Shown here: piece after piece, positions 44,112 to 56,256 of the stretch
How positions within the stretch are numbered: the stretch's first letter is position 1
Layout: each line of letters begins with the position of its first letter
Source: Eimeria necatrix
Lineage: Eukaryota > Apicomplexa > Conoidasida > Eucoccidiorida > Eimeriidae
Length of the DNA: 64,000 nt
Direction of reading: 5' to 3'
NCBI RefSeq assembly: GCF_000499385.1
Contig: NW_013651666.1
Coordinates: 17,501 to 81,500 of the forward strand
The notes under the pieces: generated by a model
What the model saw: the letters and a program-made list of their open reading frames with translations, nothing else
Database searches by the model: none
What the model was told of the DNA's origin: nothing
Position numbers and translations under genes: made by a program

Positions 44112-47100
44112 TTAGGGTAGAAGTGGAGCCGTTAGAAATTCATCATCAGTTGTTTCATCGCTGATGTCTTGTGAGCCAGTTTGTGTAGGCGAGCTCGCAC
44201 GTGACTCATCTGCTGATACATCAGACGTTTTATCTTCCGCAGCCGCACCCTGCTGACTAGACACCGTTTCTTCGCGAAGCGGGACTGAAACAACTTCCAG
44301 TTCTTCTGAAGTTTCTGGCTTTGCAAGCTCCTCAGAACCCAAGGGACTGCTCTCGCCAACTGCAGATTCTCTGGTTGGGCTCTCTGTGCTTGGCTGTTCT
44401 CCTGGCTGTTCTCCAGATGGTACAGCTTCTATTTCTTGAGGCGGTGCAGGCGCGCCAAGTTGCTCACGAAGCTTCTCGCTTGCTGCAATTCTCATTTCCC
44501 TGTCCTGAGCTTTGCCAACGGGCCGGAGACGCTTCACAATTTTCTTCGCAGTCGCACTGACGCGCTTAATTAACAGAGCTTTGGGAAGTCTTCGCCTCTC
44601 GTAGGACCCTGAATATGAAGGAGTGTCACATCAAAGAGTCGGTTTCTGCCGTGCAAGTGCTGGCTTTTTTGAACAACTGAAAACGGTCGGTGGTAGAAGA
44701 ATGCATGCTATGGAAATGTGCGTAAATGATAAGGCTCCTAATTGCTCAAATAGGTACTAATTATGGGAAATTTTAGGCTTACCAGTTGCCATAAAGCTGA
44801 GAATGTCTGCAGCTAGTTGTAGTGGGTTGAAGAACCTAGGCCGGGTAAGCCTTTCTATCGCCCTTTTTCGAACAGGTGTCCGCTCTGTAATTGACCAGTT
44901 GACTTCCTTTAGCAGTTGCAGGCGATCGCTTACGGAATCCCAAGGACTGCGCTGGGAAAGTGCAGATATGATTTCTTCAGCTATTCGTTTTCCGAAAGCC
45001 AGAACTGGCACGTGCTGGAGGTATTGAAATCCTCTTTCTATCGCTGTCTGAAGCTCCTCAGGCTTGCTTAAAAGAGAGTTGAATATTTCGTTTGCTTTCT
45101 CGTTGTAAGCTGCGCAGGGAAAAAAATAATGCCATAGAAAAAGCAAAAATGTTATTAATCTCCATGCTAAGCACAACTGCCTTTGACTCATTCTATTAAA
45201 CTTCAAGCGGGAAATGATCGTACCTGCTTCGATAGCGTTGAGAGCTTCATTGATCAGTTCAGTCGATGTATGTTTCGCTGCGTCAGCTGCTGCTCCTCCC
45301 TCAATGAACTTTTTAACAAAACAATCGTACCTAAAGAGATACTGGCCTTGGATTGTGAGTGGTAAGTATGATGCAATGTCTGACATAGCTTCTTGAAGGC
45401 AGTCAACCTTCGCCTTTTCTGAGAGCTTTAGAAGATCAGATATAAGGACAGTGAGTCCAACTCTTTCAAGAAAGGGTGTACTTTCATTTCTCATAATGAT
45501 ATCTCTCGCTTTTGAGATCATTGTTTGTGGCACAATTGGAGACGCTTGACGCAATGTGAAGAAGAAGTCAGCGATGTCGTTGAAGCGGTTAGACGCGCTA
45601 ACATTCGCCACTGCTTCCCCTGTTAAGAGGGCAGGGTTCTCCGTTAGCTTTTCAAGCTTGTCTACGTCAACCATGGCGTACCAGTCCTCCAGGCAAGGTG
45701 GATCTAACACAAGTCAATGAGACGCAATAGATCAAGAAGAAGTAATTGCATGCCGCGAGAAAGCTACTGTCTAAACGCTGCTACTGAATTTCTCTGCACA
45801 GCTTTAGTGCTCTGGTGTGCCTTTCAAGACAACAGTTAGTAATTTTGGCCTAACTCACAAGAGACGGTTGCAGCAATTATCTTAGAACCCTTCTGTCCTT
45901 CGAAAGCCTCTGCCCCGAATGTGACGCGAGCAATTTTCTTGAAGACCTCTGCCGGTTTGAGAGGATTATGGGGATTCGCGCTGGAATATTCGACGGCCTG
46001 GACTACAAGAAATGTCATAACGCCTGTCGCGATATCCACAGATGCGAACTGAGCAGCGCTAATAAAGCCAATCTGGTGCCCCATAAAGGCAGTCAGCAAG
46101 CCGCGAAGAAAGGGTGCCACGTCATTGGCGATCCCTAGACGAACTTCGTTCTTGATACGTGTGTTTACGAGGTCTTGAATATACATTTGCACAGGTTTTT
46201 TGTCGATCATTGTTGTTTGTACCAGGTCTATTGCAGCGACTTCTTCTTCTTTAGCCTGCTGACGGTTTACCAACTCCAGGAGAAGATAGCATAGAACAAC
46301 TGATTCGTCCATATTACTAGAAACCAGCGAACCGTTGAAATACACTTCGGGCTTGTGTCTCAGCAGGCTATCGCATTGCTCAAACAATGTCTGTCCCTCC
46401 AACTGAGCAAGCAAGCAGAGGAAGCACGCACGCATAGCATCTGGTATAACACAAGTGCATTGAGGCAATAGTGTTGTCGCTATTTGTGCAGAGTACAAGA
46501 AGCCGACTGTCGATTGTCGGGTCGTTTTCTTCTCATACCGAAAGTTGGAGTTGATCAAGAGCTTCCATGATGTTTGTGATGCTTCTATCTAGTGAGTGCT
46601 TTGTATGCAAATTGAGCGCAGTGCTTCGTGGTTCGGCCTGTGCAATAGCTTTGAAAGCTCCGAGCGCTGCAACCAGTACAAAAAGCAATTTCAGTCTTGT
46701 TCTGGTAGCCACTTAAACTATTTTGTATTGGTCAAAACCTAAGGTGGAAGGAATATTTTCTTACTGATCCGGAGCTGCGCCAAATCCTCCGCTGTGGCTT
46801 TGTCGAAGAATTGCAAGATTTGAGCGACGCTAAGAGAGCTATTAAGAAATGTCAGAACTTCAACGCTCGAGAAAGACAACTGCAAAGCCTTGCTGAGCTG
46901 CCCTGGTTCTGGGCTTTTGAGGGCCAGCATGCCAATGGCAGTATCCATGCCTCCTTTGCCTTCGCTCATGTAACGAAGCGCCCACCCGGCAGCTATTTCG
47001 ACTGTCGCTAGTGGTAGTGCATCAATTCTACGCTTCAGCTTGTTATATTCCTCTGAGACAGTCCACATGCATGCGCAGTACGAATTTATGAGGGGTGTTT

Positions 47101-50100
47101 TCCCTGTTTGAGAATAAACTATGCTTTATGAAAGTGTAATTACCTTTCGCTTCAACTGTTTGAACCGGGACGGAGCGCAGTTCCGCTATGATGCTCTGCA
47201 TCGATTGAGCATCTGACAGTATCATGGCCAATTCTTCAAAGGCAAGTTGAATTTTTCCATATTCAACGAGATCTAGGGAGTCGATAAAAACTCCACGGGG
47301 TAAATTAGGGTCTGGAAAAACCAACCCTTCAGCACCCTGAACTGCAGCGAAGAATGTTGAGGCATGAAGAACATTGGGTCGACTGCAGCACAGCAGAACA
47401 TCGCATCATTCTTATAAGTGTGACTTTTCCATAGAAGGAGGAAAAGCGCTCATTCGTATCTGGAGACAAGGTTCGATCAAGCGCTGAGTTGCACTCACAT
47501 AGTTCTGAACAGAGTAAACTGTTTTGCTCCGATAAATCTTCGAAGTTTGCCATAGCATGAATTGACGTAGTTTTGCAGTAATTTCCTCAGGCTGGGAGGT
47601 AGTTTCTTGATATTCTCTGCAAAGCTCCTCAATGCTGTGACCAGATCCTTGCGATCCTTGACGTACCGCTGCGGCCCACCTAATGCGGGATGGATATCAG
47701 TGTACAATTTCGTAACCACGTCCTCAGCTTCTGCGCCTGCTTGCTCTACACGGAGCTCCTCTAGGAAATTTTCGTAAGAGTATTTGGCAACAGTGGCGGC
47801 GTAAATGTCGGCCTCGGGAGCAAAGGTATAGATGTTGAGAAAGTCCATCCATTTTGTTGAGCCACGGACAGCTTCCAAAATGTTGTAAAAAGATGCAAGA
47901 TAGTTAAGCACGTTGCCCTGAAAATTCACAATTGTTGCAGAAACGCTTGGATGTTACTCGGTAGCTCTGTGAAACTCATGAGGCTACTCCGCAGCCGTGC
48001 TTAGATGTAAAGAAAATGGGTGAAGCTTACCTTATCAGCATCTGGAATATCCTTTACGGTGCCAATCTTGAGGAAGCGAAGCGCTGAGCACTTTACTATA
48101 AGCTCCTCAACATTTTGAGTCTCTGTTTCAAGCCACGCGCAATAAGGCGCCTCCGTGAACAGTGCGCTACGCTTGCTGGCTTGTACAAGGTGCAGGACGT
48201 CCCTTAAGTAAAGATTCATTATCAGTGTTTTTCCAGTGCGGTGTTTCTGAATCTTGTGGTATGTCATGACTGCTAATGTCATGGCGAAAACAGCAACCAT
48301 ATCTTTGGAGTCGAGACTGTGCATGCGCGTAATAAGCCGATTAACCGCCCCCAGAAAGACGCCCTTCAAAGTCGAAAAGTTAAGTGGGAAGGTGTACAGA
48401 CGTCCTTCCAACATGATACCAGCCTGTGGTTTTGTGCCTGCTGAAGTGGATAGAGCTTGAAGAGCATCAAAGAACATTTTTGGAGTAACATTTTGCATGA
48501 AGACCGACGGGCTGTGGCTCCAAAAAGAGGATGACTTCGAATGGATAAGGTGAAGCAGGCTCGCCATCTGTCATGCGACAACACAATCATGGCACTCAAT
48601 CTGAGAATTGCCACAGCTGCCACCATCAAGGCAAATTCATGTTAACAAGCTAGCATTAGAAATGACGGGAGCATTAGTCGCCAAATTTTGGCGAACACTA
48701 ACCATTTCAGCTGAAGCCCGGCCTTGATAGTCGACGAATTTAGCGACCACCACGTCACGCACAGCCGAAGGGTCGTTCTTTATTGAGGAGAGTTCTTCGC
48801 GCCTATCACGATATTGGATACGCCCTGCGATTTTATGTACAGGCAAACCCTCTGTCGGAGCTACGGCCCCCGTTGCTACTTCAGCGCCTTCCAGTGCGGC
48901 CCCTTCAGATGCAAGTGGGAACTGCAATGTTCCCTTTGACCCTTCCTCAAGGTGAAACCAGCAAAAGGTGTTGAGTGGTGAAGGCCTAAAGCTGGATGCC
49001 TCTTCTCCACGTCCGCTAAGAGCTGCAGCAAAAAGTAAAGCGCATTGAACAGGAAGACACTGTGGGACTTGTTTTTTTGCCTTGGAGACTATGTTGGTAT
49101 ACGCGCCACAATTAGTGCAAGTGCAAGGCTGAAGCTGTGTAGCCAGGGTTACGGATAAACAGGCGTGAACAGGTTTTTTCTGCCTACCTCGCACGTCATC
49201 GGGATTTTCAGCTGAAATACATAGGAGAAATCGCAAGCAAGGAAAGAAGCAATGTACAAAGACGCTTAGCAATAGGTTAGAAATAAGTTACTTTTGGAAC
49301 CTTAGGTATTAAGAACGAAAGCTTCTTACGTATAAATTTTAGGCTTCGTCCGTTAGTGTCGTGAAGGATTAGAGTTGAGAAGTTGTCGGCATAATCAAAT
49401 CGTGCGAAGACAAGCTGCACGTATCAAGCATCACTCGAGTTGGCTTGTTAGCAAGATTGTCTTCAACGATTGACGCATTGCATGCCGCCGCTTATGCAAG
49501 GTGACCAATAGCGCACTTACCCTGCTTATAATGGAGCGACGCAGGTGTTCAAAGAAGCTCTCCATAGTGGCTGAGAATCATAGAGCACTCACACCAAAAT
49601 AACAATTTGCACAAGGAAACAAGACAGTGTCTATTATGTGATAGCAGCTTTTTGTAGATTTACCTTTGTCACTAGCAGCGATGGCTACAGCTCTTTCACG
49701 CTTGGAGAGCTTCGAGAATTCATTCCAACGGGCGAAGACTTCACCGAATCCGGTGTCTCGGAGAGCAGCTATATCATCCGGGGCAGCCGCCATAGGCGCA
49801 TGAAGAGCATAGAGAGCTTCCTTAACGAAGGCAACAGGGTCAACTTCAGTGGTCACAATTTTACCGCACACATCTGAATCTGGAACACCCAGTTTGGGGT
49901 TGCATTTTCCCAGAAAATCTTGGATAGTCTTAACTGATTCGTGCCCTTCCAAGCGCGTAATCATGATGCGACTTGAGAGGAATTGACCATAAAGAGACTC
50001 CACGGACTTCCGTAGCTTCCCAGCGCCAGCGCTCAAAAGCTTGAATGCCGCTCTGTCACGACGGGTTCTGAGAGTCTCGCTGCCCATATCGTCAACTACA

Positions 50101-53064
50101 TAATACAGAGATAGACCGCCAGCTGAAAAGTAAGGCGCAATTTGGACACATACAGATTCAATTGCTCATCGCAGCTGTAGAGAGAACAATGGAGTCATAA
50201 CTCTGTAAAGTTCTTGTTGCTTATCTCTTCCAGCAACAATCGCTTCATGCCGTACCACTCTCGAAAAAGCCGTGCGCAAGATCCCTGGCAGACTTGACAA
50301 GCCATGGCTCTCTGAACATTTTCCTTGGTAGAGAAGTCTTGCTAGCTTCTAGAGCAGCTTCTCTATGCATTTGAAATCTTCCGATGGCAGCTTGAACTTG
50401 TTCGCCAACCGAGTCAACAGGCAGTTTCTCATTTAAAACATTCGCCACGTCAGCATTTAGCAACAGATAGGCAGTATCGTAAAAGATCGACATCATCTCG
50501 CCGATATACGATTGGAAAAACTTGAAATCGTATTTCAAAATTTTGACAATTTGATTCACAACTGACTGCACATATCTCATGGGATCGGTCTTGAACGATG
50601 CAACGAATCTCCTATTTTTCCGACACTGCAAAGGTCTCGCAGCACAGCAAAAGACGAAACCTTCATCAAACTGTATTCGTATGCAAATTTAGGCAAAATA
50701 AGAGTTGTTATCAAGCGCCAGGTGCCAAAGGATTTTACTACTTACGGCAGAGTCCAGGCGACGCTTAGCTTCTTCAGGCTCCACCGAAACGCCTGGAGCC
50801 TGCATAAGAATGCACAGTCAATACAATATATATGTATAATGCAAGAAAACAAAGCAACAGAAGAGTGTGGTGCGTTGCTGTCTAAGGCATGAAGTTCGGT
50901 GAACCACCTACAATTGCGTCAAAAGCGTTCATTAGCTCTTCCGTTGACGGCACTTCCTGGAAGCCTGAAGGTAAGCCATTCGTTGTCGAGTCCCCGAAAG
51001 CGCCTGCCTCTTGGCCTAAATCTAGCATTGCTTGTTCCTCCGGGGTACCTGGTCGAGTTTCCATTACCTGCAAAAAAGCAGATTGTCCTTGGCGCTGATA
51101 TATTGAGGCAAGCAAGCATGCCATGTAACGATACATGAAATGAGAAAATACAGTTGGATGCTTACCCTACTTTCACAGTATCCAACAAAAGCTTCTGCCC
51201 GCTGTTTGTATGTTCTGATAGTGTTGATAAATGCCCGTCCAAAGTCGAATGCTCCTATCCACAGACCATCAGCATAGTTCCAGGACGCAGTGCCTGCAGC
51301 AAGGGCTTCGCTTGCGAGCTTCCCTTTTTCTGTGATGTCTCTCACATCAACGGCATAAAGCTGGAAAAGCAGAGTAATCATTGCCGGGGACAATCTGCGA
51401 AGCAGATCTTGCACAAGTGGAGATGCCACGGGGTCTCCACGAACAGCTGAAAACGGACCAGCACAACACACTGCACGGCTGAAGTGAGACATATCCGAGA
51501 CTCCGAGCTTTAGACTGAGAAGTGTCGTGTCCTTGCTAGAGTGATGAATCGCAGCTTCCCCAATGTTTGGTGTAGTACTGTATGGATGCTTACCAAATCG
51601 ACGAAATAGCATACGCGTGCCACGTAGTCCGAGGCGCGCGATGTTAACCAATGTTTTGACCAATTTTTCGAAAGACGCTATAATCCCAGTTTTGCAAATA
51701 ACTCCAATCATAAGGGCAAAAATCCCTCGGAAGCTTGCATAAGCAGGATAGAATACGAGCATGAAGGAGCGAGAAAGTGATTTCAACATTGATCCAAAAA
51801 TGCCCCCAGGAAGAACAGCGGTGTAGGGAGCAATGCTATTGACGCGATATCCGAAAGAAAAGCAGGCACTTTTAACTTCATCAGTTGGAAATCCTGCTGT
51901 CTTTTCGAATGTTTCGTTAAATGCGACAGTAACCACATTTGAAAGCGTTGCTAAAGGGTTCCTCCACAGAGAGCTTGCCCACGAAAATAGTGGTCTGCCT
52001 GAGAAATTGGTGGAACTCACGCAAGGTTACTTTGTAGTTAGACGCTGTTTGTTGAATGAAGAGCTTCACGAGCCACGGAAAATTTTGTCGCAAAGAAACT
52101 CTTACTTTTATTTGCCAAAATAAGATCCAAGGCTTGTCCGCCCGCATTGACGGCACGTAGAGCTTCTAAAATTTCCATTTTCCGTTGCGTGTAAGATTTT
52201 CTATCCAAAAGCGACCTTTTGAATGTGTAAGTATGTTTCAAAGCAAGTGACGCCATTACTTCTTCCGCAGCCACTGCCTTGTCTGAACACATATATTGAC
52301 AATTGAAAAGAAGATCCATTTAATCACTTTTGTAGGCCGACAAATTTTTACAAACAAGCAGAACGTTTATTCGACGCACCTTTACGCATTGGGCTCCATC
52401 TCTCTGCAGCCCTCTGGAGCGCATCTACGATCTTAACTCGTTCACGGTAACGAACGGCGAAAAACTTGAGGAATGGGTTGGTTGAGAAGAGTTCTCTCAA
52501 AAATTGCAATGAATGGGTGAATTTGCTTGCTGAATACGTACACAGCGAGACAGGGAAAACGCTGGTTAAAGGGCGATTCAGAGAAAGCAGTTGCTAACGT
52601 GCACTTTTCTACCGTTCCACTGGACCCTCCAGCCGCGAAATAAGTAGTGAGAAGTAGATGTCATGCTTTAGGCGATTGATGTACTGTATTAACTAAAAAC
52701 AACTTGCAAGTGGTACATATGTTCTACTCACATCTTTTGAAGGCGTGTTGAAGATTCTGAGAGTAGTACATGATTTGCTCATGTTCTAGTAGCCCAACAA
52801 GCTTCGATTTTTCCTTCCCAGTTTCCACCATGGATTGGCCATAGCTATCATCGATTTCTTTTTCTCCGTAGGATTCGACTTCACTTTTGCCAAGTACAGC
52901 GAGCCGAGAGATCTCGCCTGCCGAGTGGCCTGCAGAAGAAAGCAAAATACGTCTCACAAGTTGGGCGTTGAGGAAACGATGGACTGGCTTTATACCTTGT
53001 AAATTGCGGTGAAAACCACAAGAGTAGCTGAAAGTAAGACTAACTTGGCTGCGCCGAGAGCCAT
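44112..53064 (-). CDS. Giant secreted helical protein, about 23 exons, about 2,070 aa
   Basis: Exons: 53064-52996, 52912-52732, 52529-52380, 52282-52106, 51998-51594, 51446-51166, 51067-50912, 50799-50746, 50625-50256, 50122-49664, 49570-49521, 49414-49330, 49211-49188, 49022-48703, 48567-48031, 47917-47499, about 47332-47144, 47052-46765, 46666-46539, 46402-45859, 45703-45224, 45109-44783 and 44608-44112. Phases agree except at the join 47499/47332, where a small exon is probably missing. Exon 1 is a signal peptide (MALGAAKLVLLSATLVVFTA). The body is amphipathic helix throughout, with a hydrophobic patch SRSFMLVFYPAYASFRG and one near RGIFALMIGVICK in exon 5. The tail is acidic (TSEELEVVSVPLREE), with repeated GEQPGEQPS, ending DEFLTAPLLP. 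A large helical secreted protein with many small exons recalls coccidian rhoptry-neck proteins such as RON5 or RON2, but I have no motif to prove it. An alternative start at ATG 53210 would add another hydrophobic leader. Confidence 0.75.
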
Positions 53065-56000
53065 TCTGGTGGCCCGAAATGGGGAGATATCACTTGGTTG
53101 CGCTCCTTAGCGACAGTTGATATCCCAGTCCACGCAGTCAAAATCCCTAAAACAAACAGTCCCATCCATACTTCGTGGAGAAGGCAGGATAACTTGCCCT
53201 TGCTAGTCATTGTGGAAATGTGCGGGTCTCCGGACAAGGGGCCGGTTGCTGTTCAAATGGAGACACTTGTCTGCCGGCCCTTCGATTGTAAATTTATTGG
53301 CTGGAAATGCACTCAGATCTTTGAATGCAGATGATTCAATGCGTATATCAACTTATCAAAAGAAAGCCGGCTTAGGTATGGCGAACTGGAGTGTCAACCG
53401 CAGCGTCGGCACAGCTGGCATAAAAGAGACTCGTTGGCCAGATATATTTCCTTTGGCCTTTAGAGGACCACAACGAGCAACAAGTGATTGCAAAAAAAGC
53501 AAAGACAAAACAGAAAAATCCTTGCTAAAACAATCGCAACAATGACTGCTGAACGAATGATTGGTTATCTCTCGCTACAAGCGGTTTTGCGGCGCGCTCA
53601 CTGGCTGGCGATGCGTTTGCCGGCGGGCTGGTGACCTTGGTCCAGACACTGGGTCGCGCAGCTAGATTACGCCACCTGTTTGGTAAGCCTGCATTAACGT
53701 CCTGTAATACTGGAAATATGAGAGTTTTCATTGTTCAATTATTTTTTAAAGATGTGGGAAATGCGTGAAATGCTAGTATTTGTAGCGTCTGATAGGCAGC
53801 ACTCGAGATCACTGCGTGGTTACGGAGCAAAAGAGCAAGCACATGAGTTTTGCCCCTATACAGTGGGTATACCTTATATTAGCTTTTTTATGTTGGATTA
53901 TGCTTCTTTTGTGGGGATAAGAGGAGGCTAGTCGCAGTTTTCCTGCACAACCTGCCCGGGACGACCTGCGGTCCACCAAACTGCGGAGACTGAGATTTTT
54001 GCAATGTGCAAGGATCTAAAACTCCCCAAATATACCTAGTTTTAAAAATCTCGGCTTGAAAATTTTGTTATGCTAGTCAGATTTTCTTCTATTAACGAAA
54101 AATAATGTCCTCAGGCATATATTGTCCTCCAATGGCCAGCTACCTGCGCTGTGCACAGAAAAATCCAAGTTAGCTTAGAGAGTCAAAGCGAGAACGCCTA
54201 AGTCTGCAAGTGTATTTTATGGAATAAAGTTAAACGAAGCGTGATACTGAGCCAATAGTGAGCATGTTGGCTCAAGTGGCACTACCTTTAGAAGGGCCGG
54301 TGCAGTGCCTAGCAGCAACAGAAGCCTCTAAGCATTGAAAGACCAAGGCAGCCTCTCCTAATCTCTCCCAAAAATTCTCCGATCATAGTATCTATCTACA
54401 ATATTTGCTAGCGGTTGCTGAGGCACGCATATTCCAAAGTAAAAACCGGCCGACTTACTTCCTTTAAGGATGGCTACGCCATGTTGATCTCCTCCTTAAT
54501 TCGCTACTAGAATACATACCCTGCTGATAATTGCTGTGGGACAGCCACGCAGTGCGAATCTAAATGTTGCATAGTATGCAGTGGGCAATTTAGCGGGTAA
54601 GCTGCAGTCCTACCCAGCAAGTGTAAAACGGCCCAAGCCGACGTCTTCGCAGGAGCCGTAGTGCGGCTCTTCGACCCGTGGAGACGCTTCCAAACATAGT
54701 GATGTACAGAAACAATCCCATCGCATTGTTTGCGCAGCGGCGGTCCTCTTAGTGCCAAGCAGAAGCAGAAAAGCCAGGCCTGTTCAGCTTGATGCAAGAG
54801 TGAAGAACTGCTATGGGAGCAAAAATGAGCGGACGTCGTGATGGCGGCCAAACATTGCAGCGCTGGAGTGCCAGTTTGTAAATGGTGAAAAAAGAAGGGG
54901 CTCCAAGCGTATATATTTTCAAGAAATATCAGCTTGACGCCGTTAATAAACAGATGAGAAGATGGAGATGACGCACAGCAGTATCTGAGGAAGGCGGAAG
55001 CGTTCTTGCTGTGAGAAGCTGCAGAAGCGACTATTATCGACCATCTGGGGTTACCAAAACCTCGCTACTGCAGTGAAGCGCTTTTACGTGTGCATACAGT
55101 ATTGGTACGGACATGGACACGACGACAGATTGGGGCAAGCATATTGCAGCAGAATGCATGGACTAATCAGTGTTGCATTTGTTCCTTCAGAGACGGAGAA
55201 AAATGGGGAATGCCCTGCAAATTTAGCTTAACAGGTAGTAAGGTTTTCGAGTTGCAAAATCGCAAGGCCTTGTCCTCAGTGCTGAGGCCAGTCATGCCGG
55301 CAGCAAGTTGCACTCCACAAGGACGAGTGCTAGGGAAATATAGCTAGAAGACACAGCATCCAGTCCTATCGAGCGCTGACAGCGTTCTAAATTCTCCCCC
55401 GTCTTTGCAAATTCACTCGCACCTTAACTCTCTAAACGGACTGTGAAGATGCCTCCTTAGGCCTGCTTCCGCTGTCCAGAAGGCAACGCTTTGCGAGCCG
55501 CGCCTGTAATTTAGAACGTGCCTCTACCGAGCTCAGCTGGTGTGAAACTTTCAATCCGTTTTCGCAGGCGGCTCAGTTAAGTCACAACTGATCAAGCACT
55601 GTGCTGCAACTTCGTGGCAACGCGGTACCTAAACTACGCCTCCACTACCCCACTTGTCAGTGACACTGCTACAGCCGGCAAATAAATGAATGCCAGAAGC
55701 GTTGCGCAAGTAGCAAAGCTTGATTCCCCATTAAGTTTCACATTCACTGAAGCATTAGGATGATCCCTAACTACTGAATAAATTTATTTTGCTGTGGGCA
55801 ACTACCAGCTGCTAAAGGGTCGCAGAACAAGATAAAATAGGTATTCTACGTACTGGCTCTTAGTTCTAGATACTTTAATGGTCGAAGGTGCCCGAAAGCG
55901 TCGTGACCAGGGCGTGTTTGAGAAATCCTGCTGACGATCTCTGCAACTAAATGCCGATGAACAATGGCACTGCATCACGCTGCGCCCAAGCGGCAGTGAT

Positions 56001-56256
56001 GCGAGTTCAGCAGATCCAGCCCACTAACCCTTGGAAAGTGCGCCCATCCATATTCGTCCTTCTCTGGGGACGAGTTTTACACGCTAGTGATCAGGATTCT
56101 CAGCTAATGGTGGTCGAATATACAGAAGAAGAAGATGCCCAGCACTGGGACATTTAGAGCAATCCACGCAGCTGTGAGCAGAGGTATCTTTTGGTCAACA
56201 TGGCAGTTGAGGAGCACCCGAAGTCATCTTGGAACTAAAACAAAACAGGCCGCCAG
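53065..56256. other. Large interval without a supported gene
   Basis: Over 3 kb between two minus-strand genes; it should include the promoter of the giant secreted protein gene. All open frames are short with no motifs. No repeats or RNA genes seen. Confidence 0.5.
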
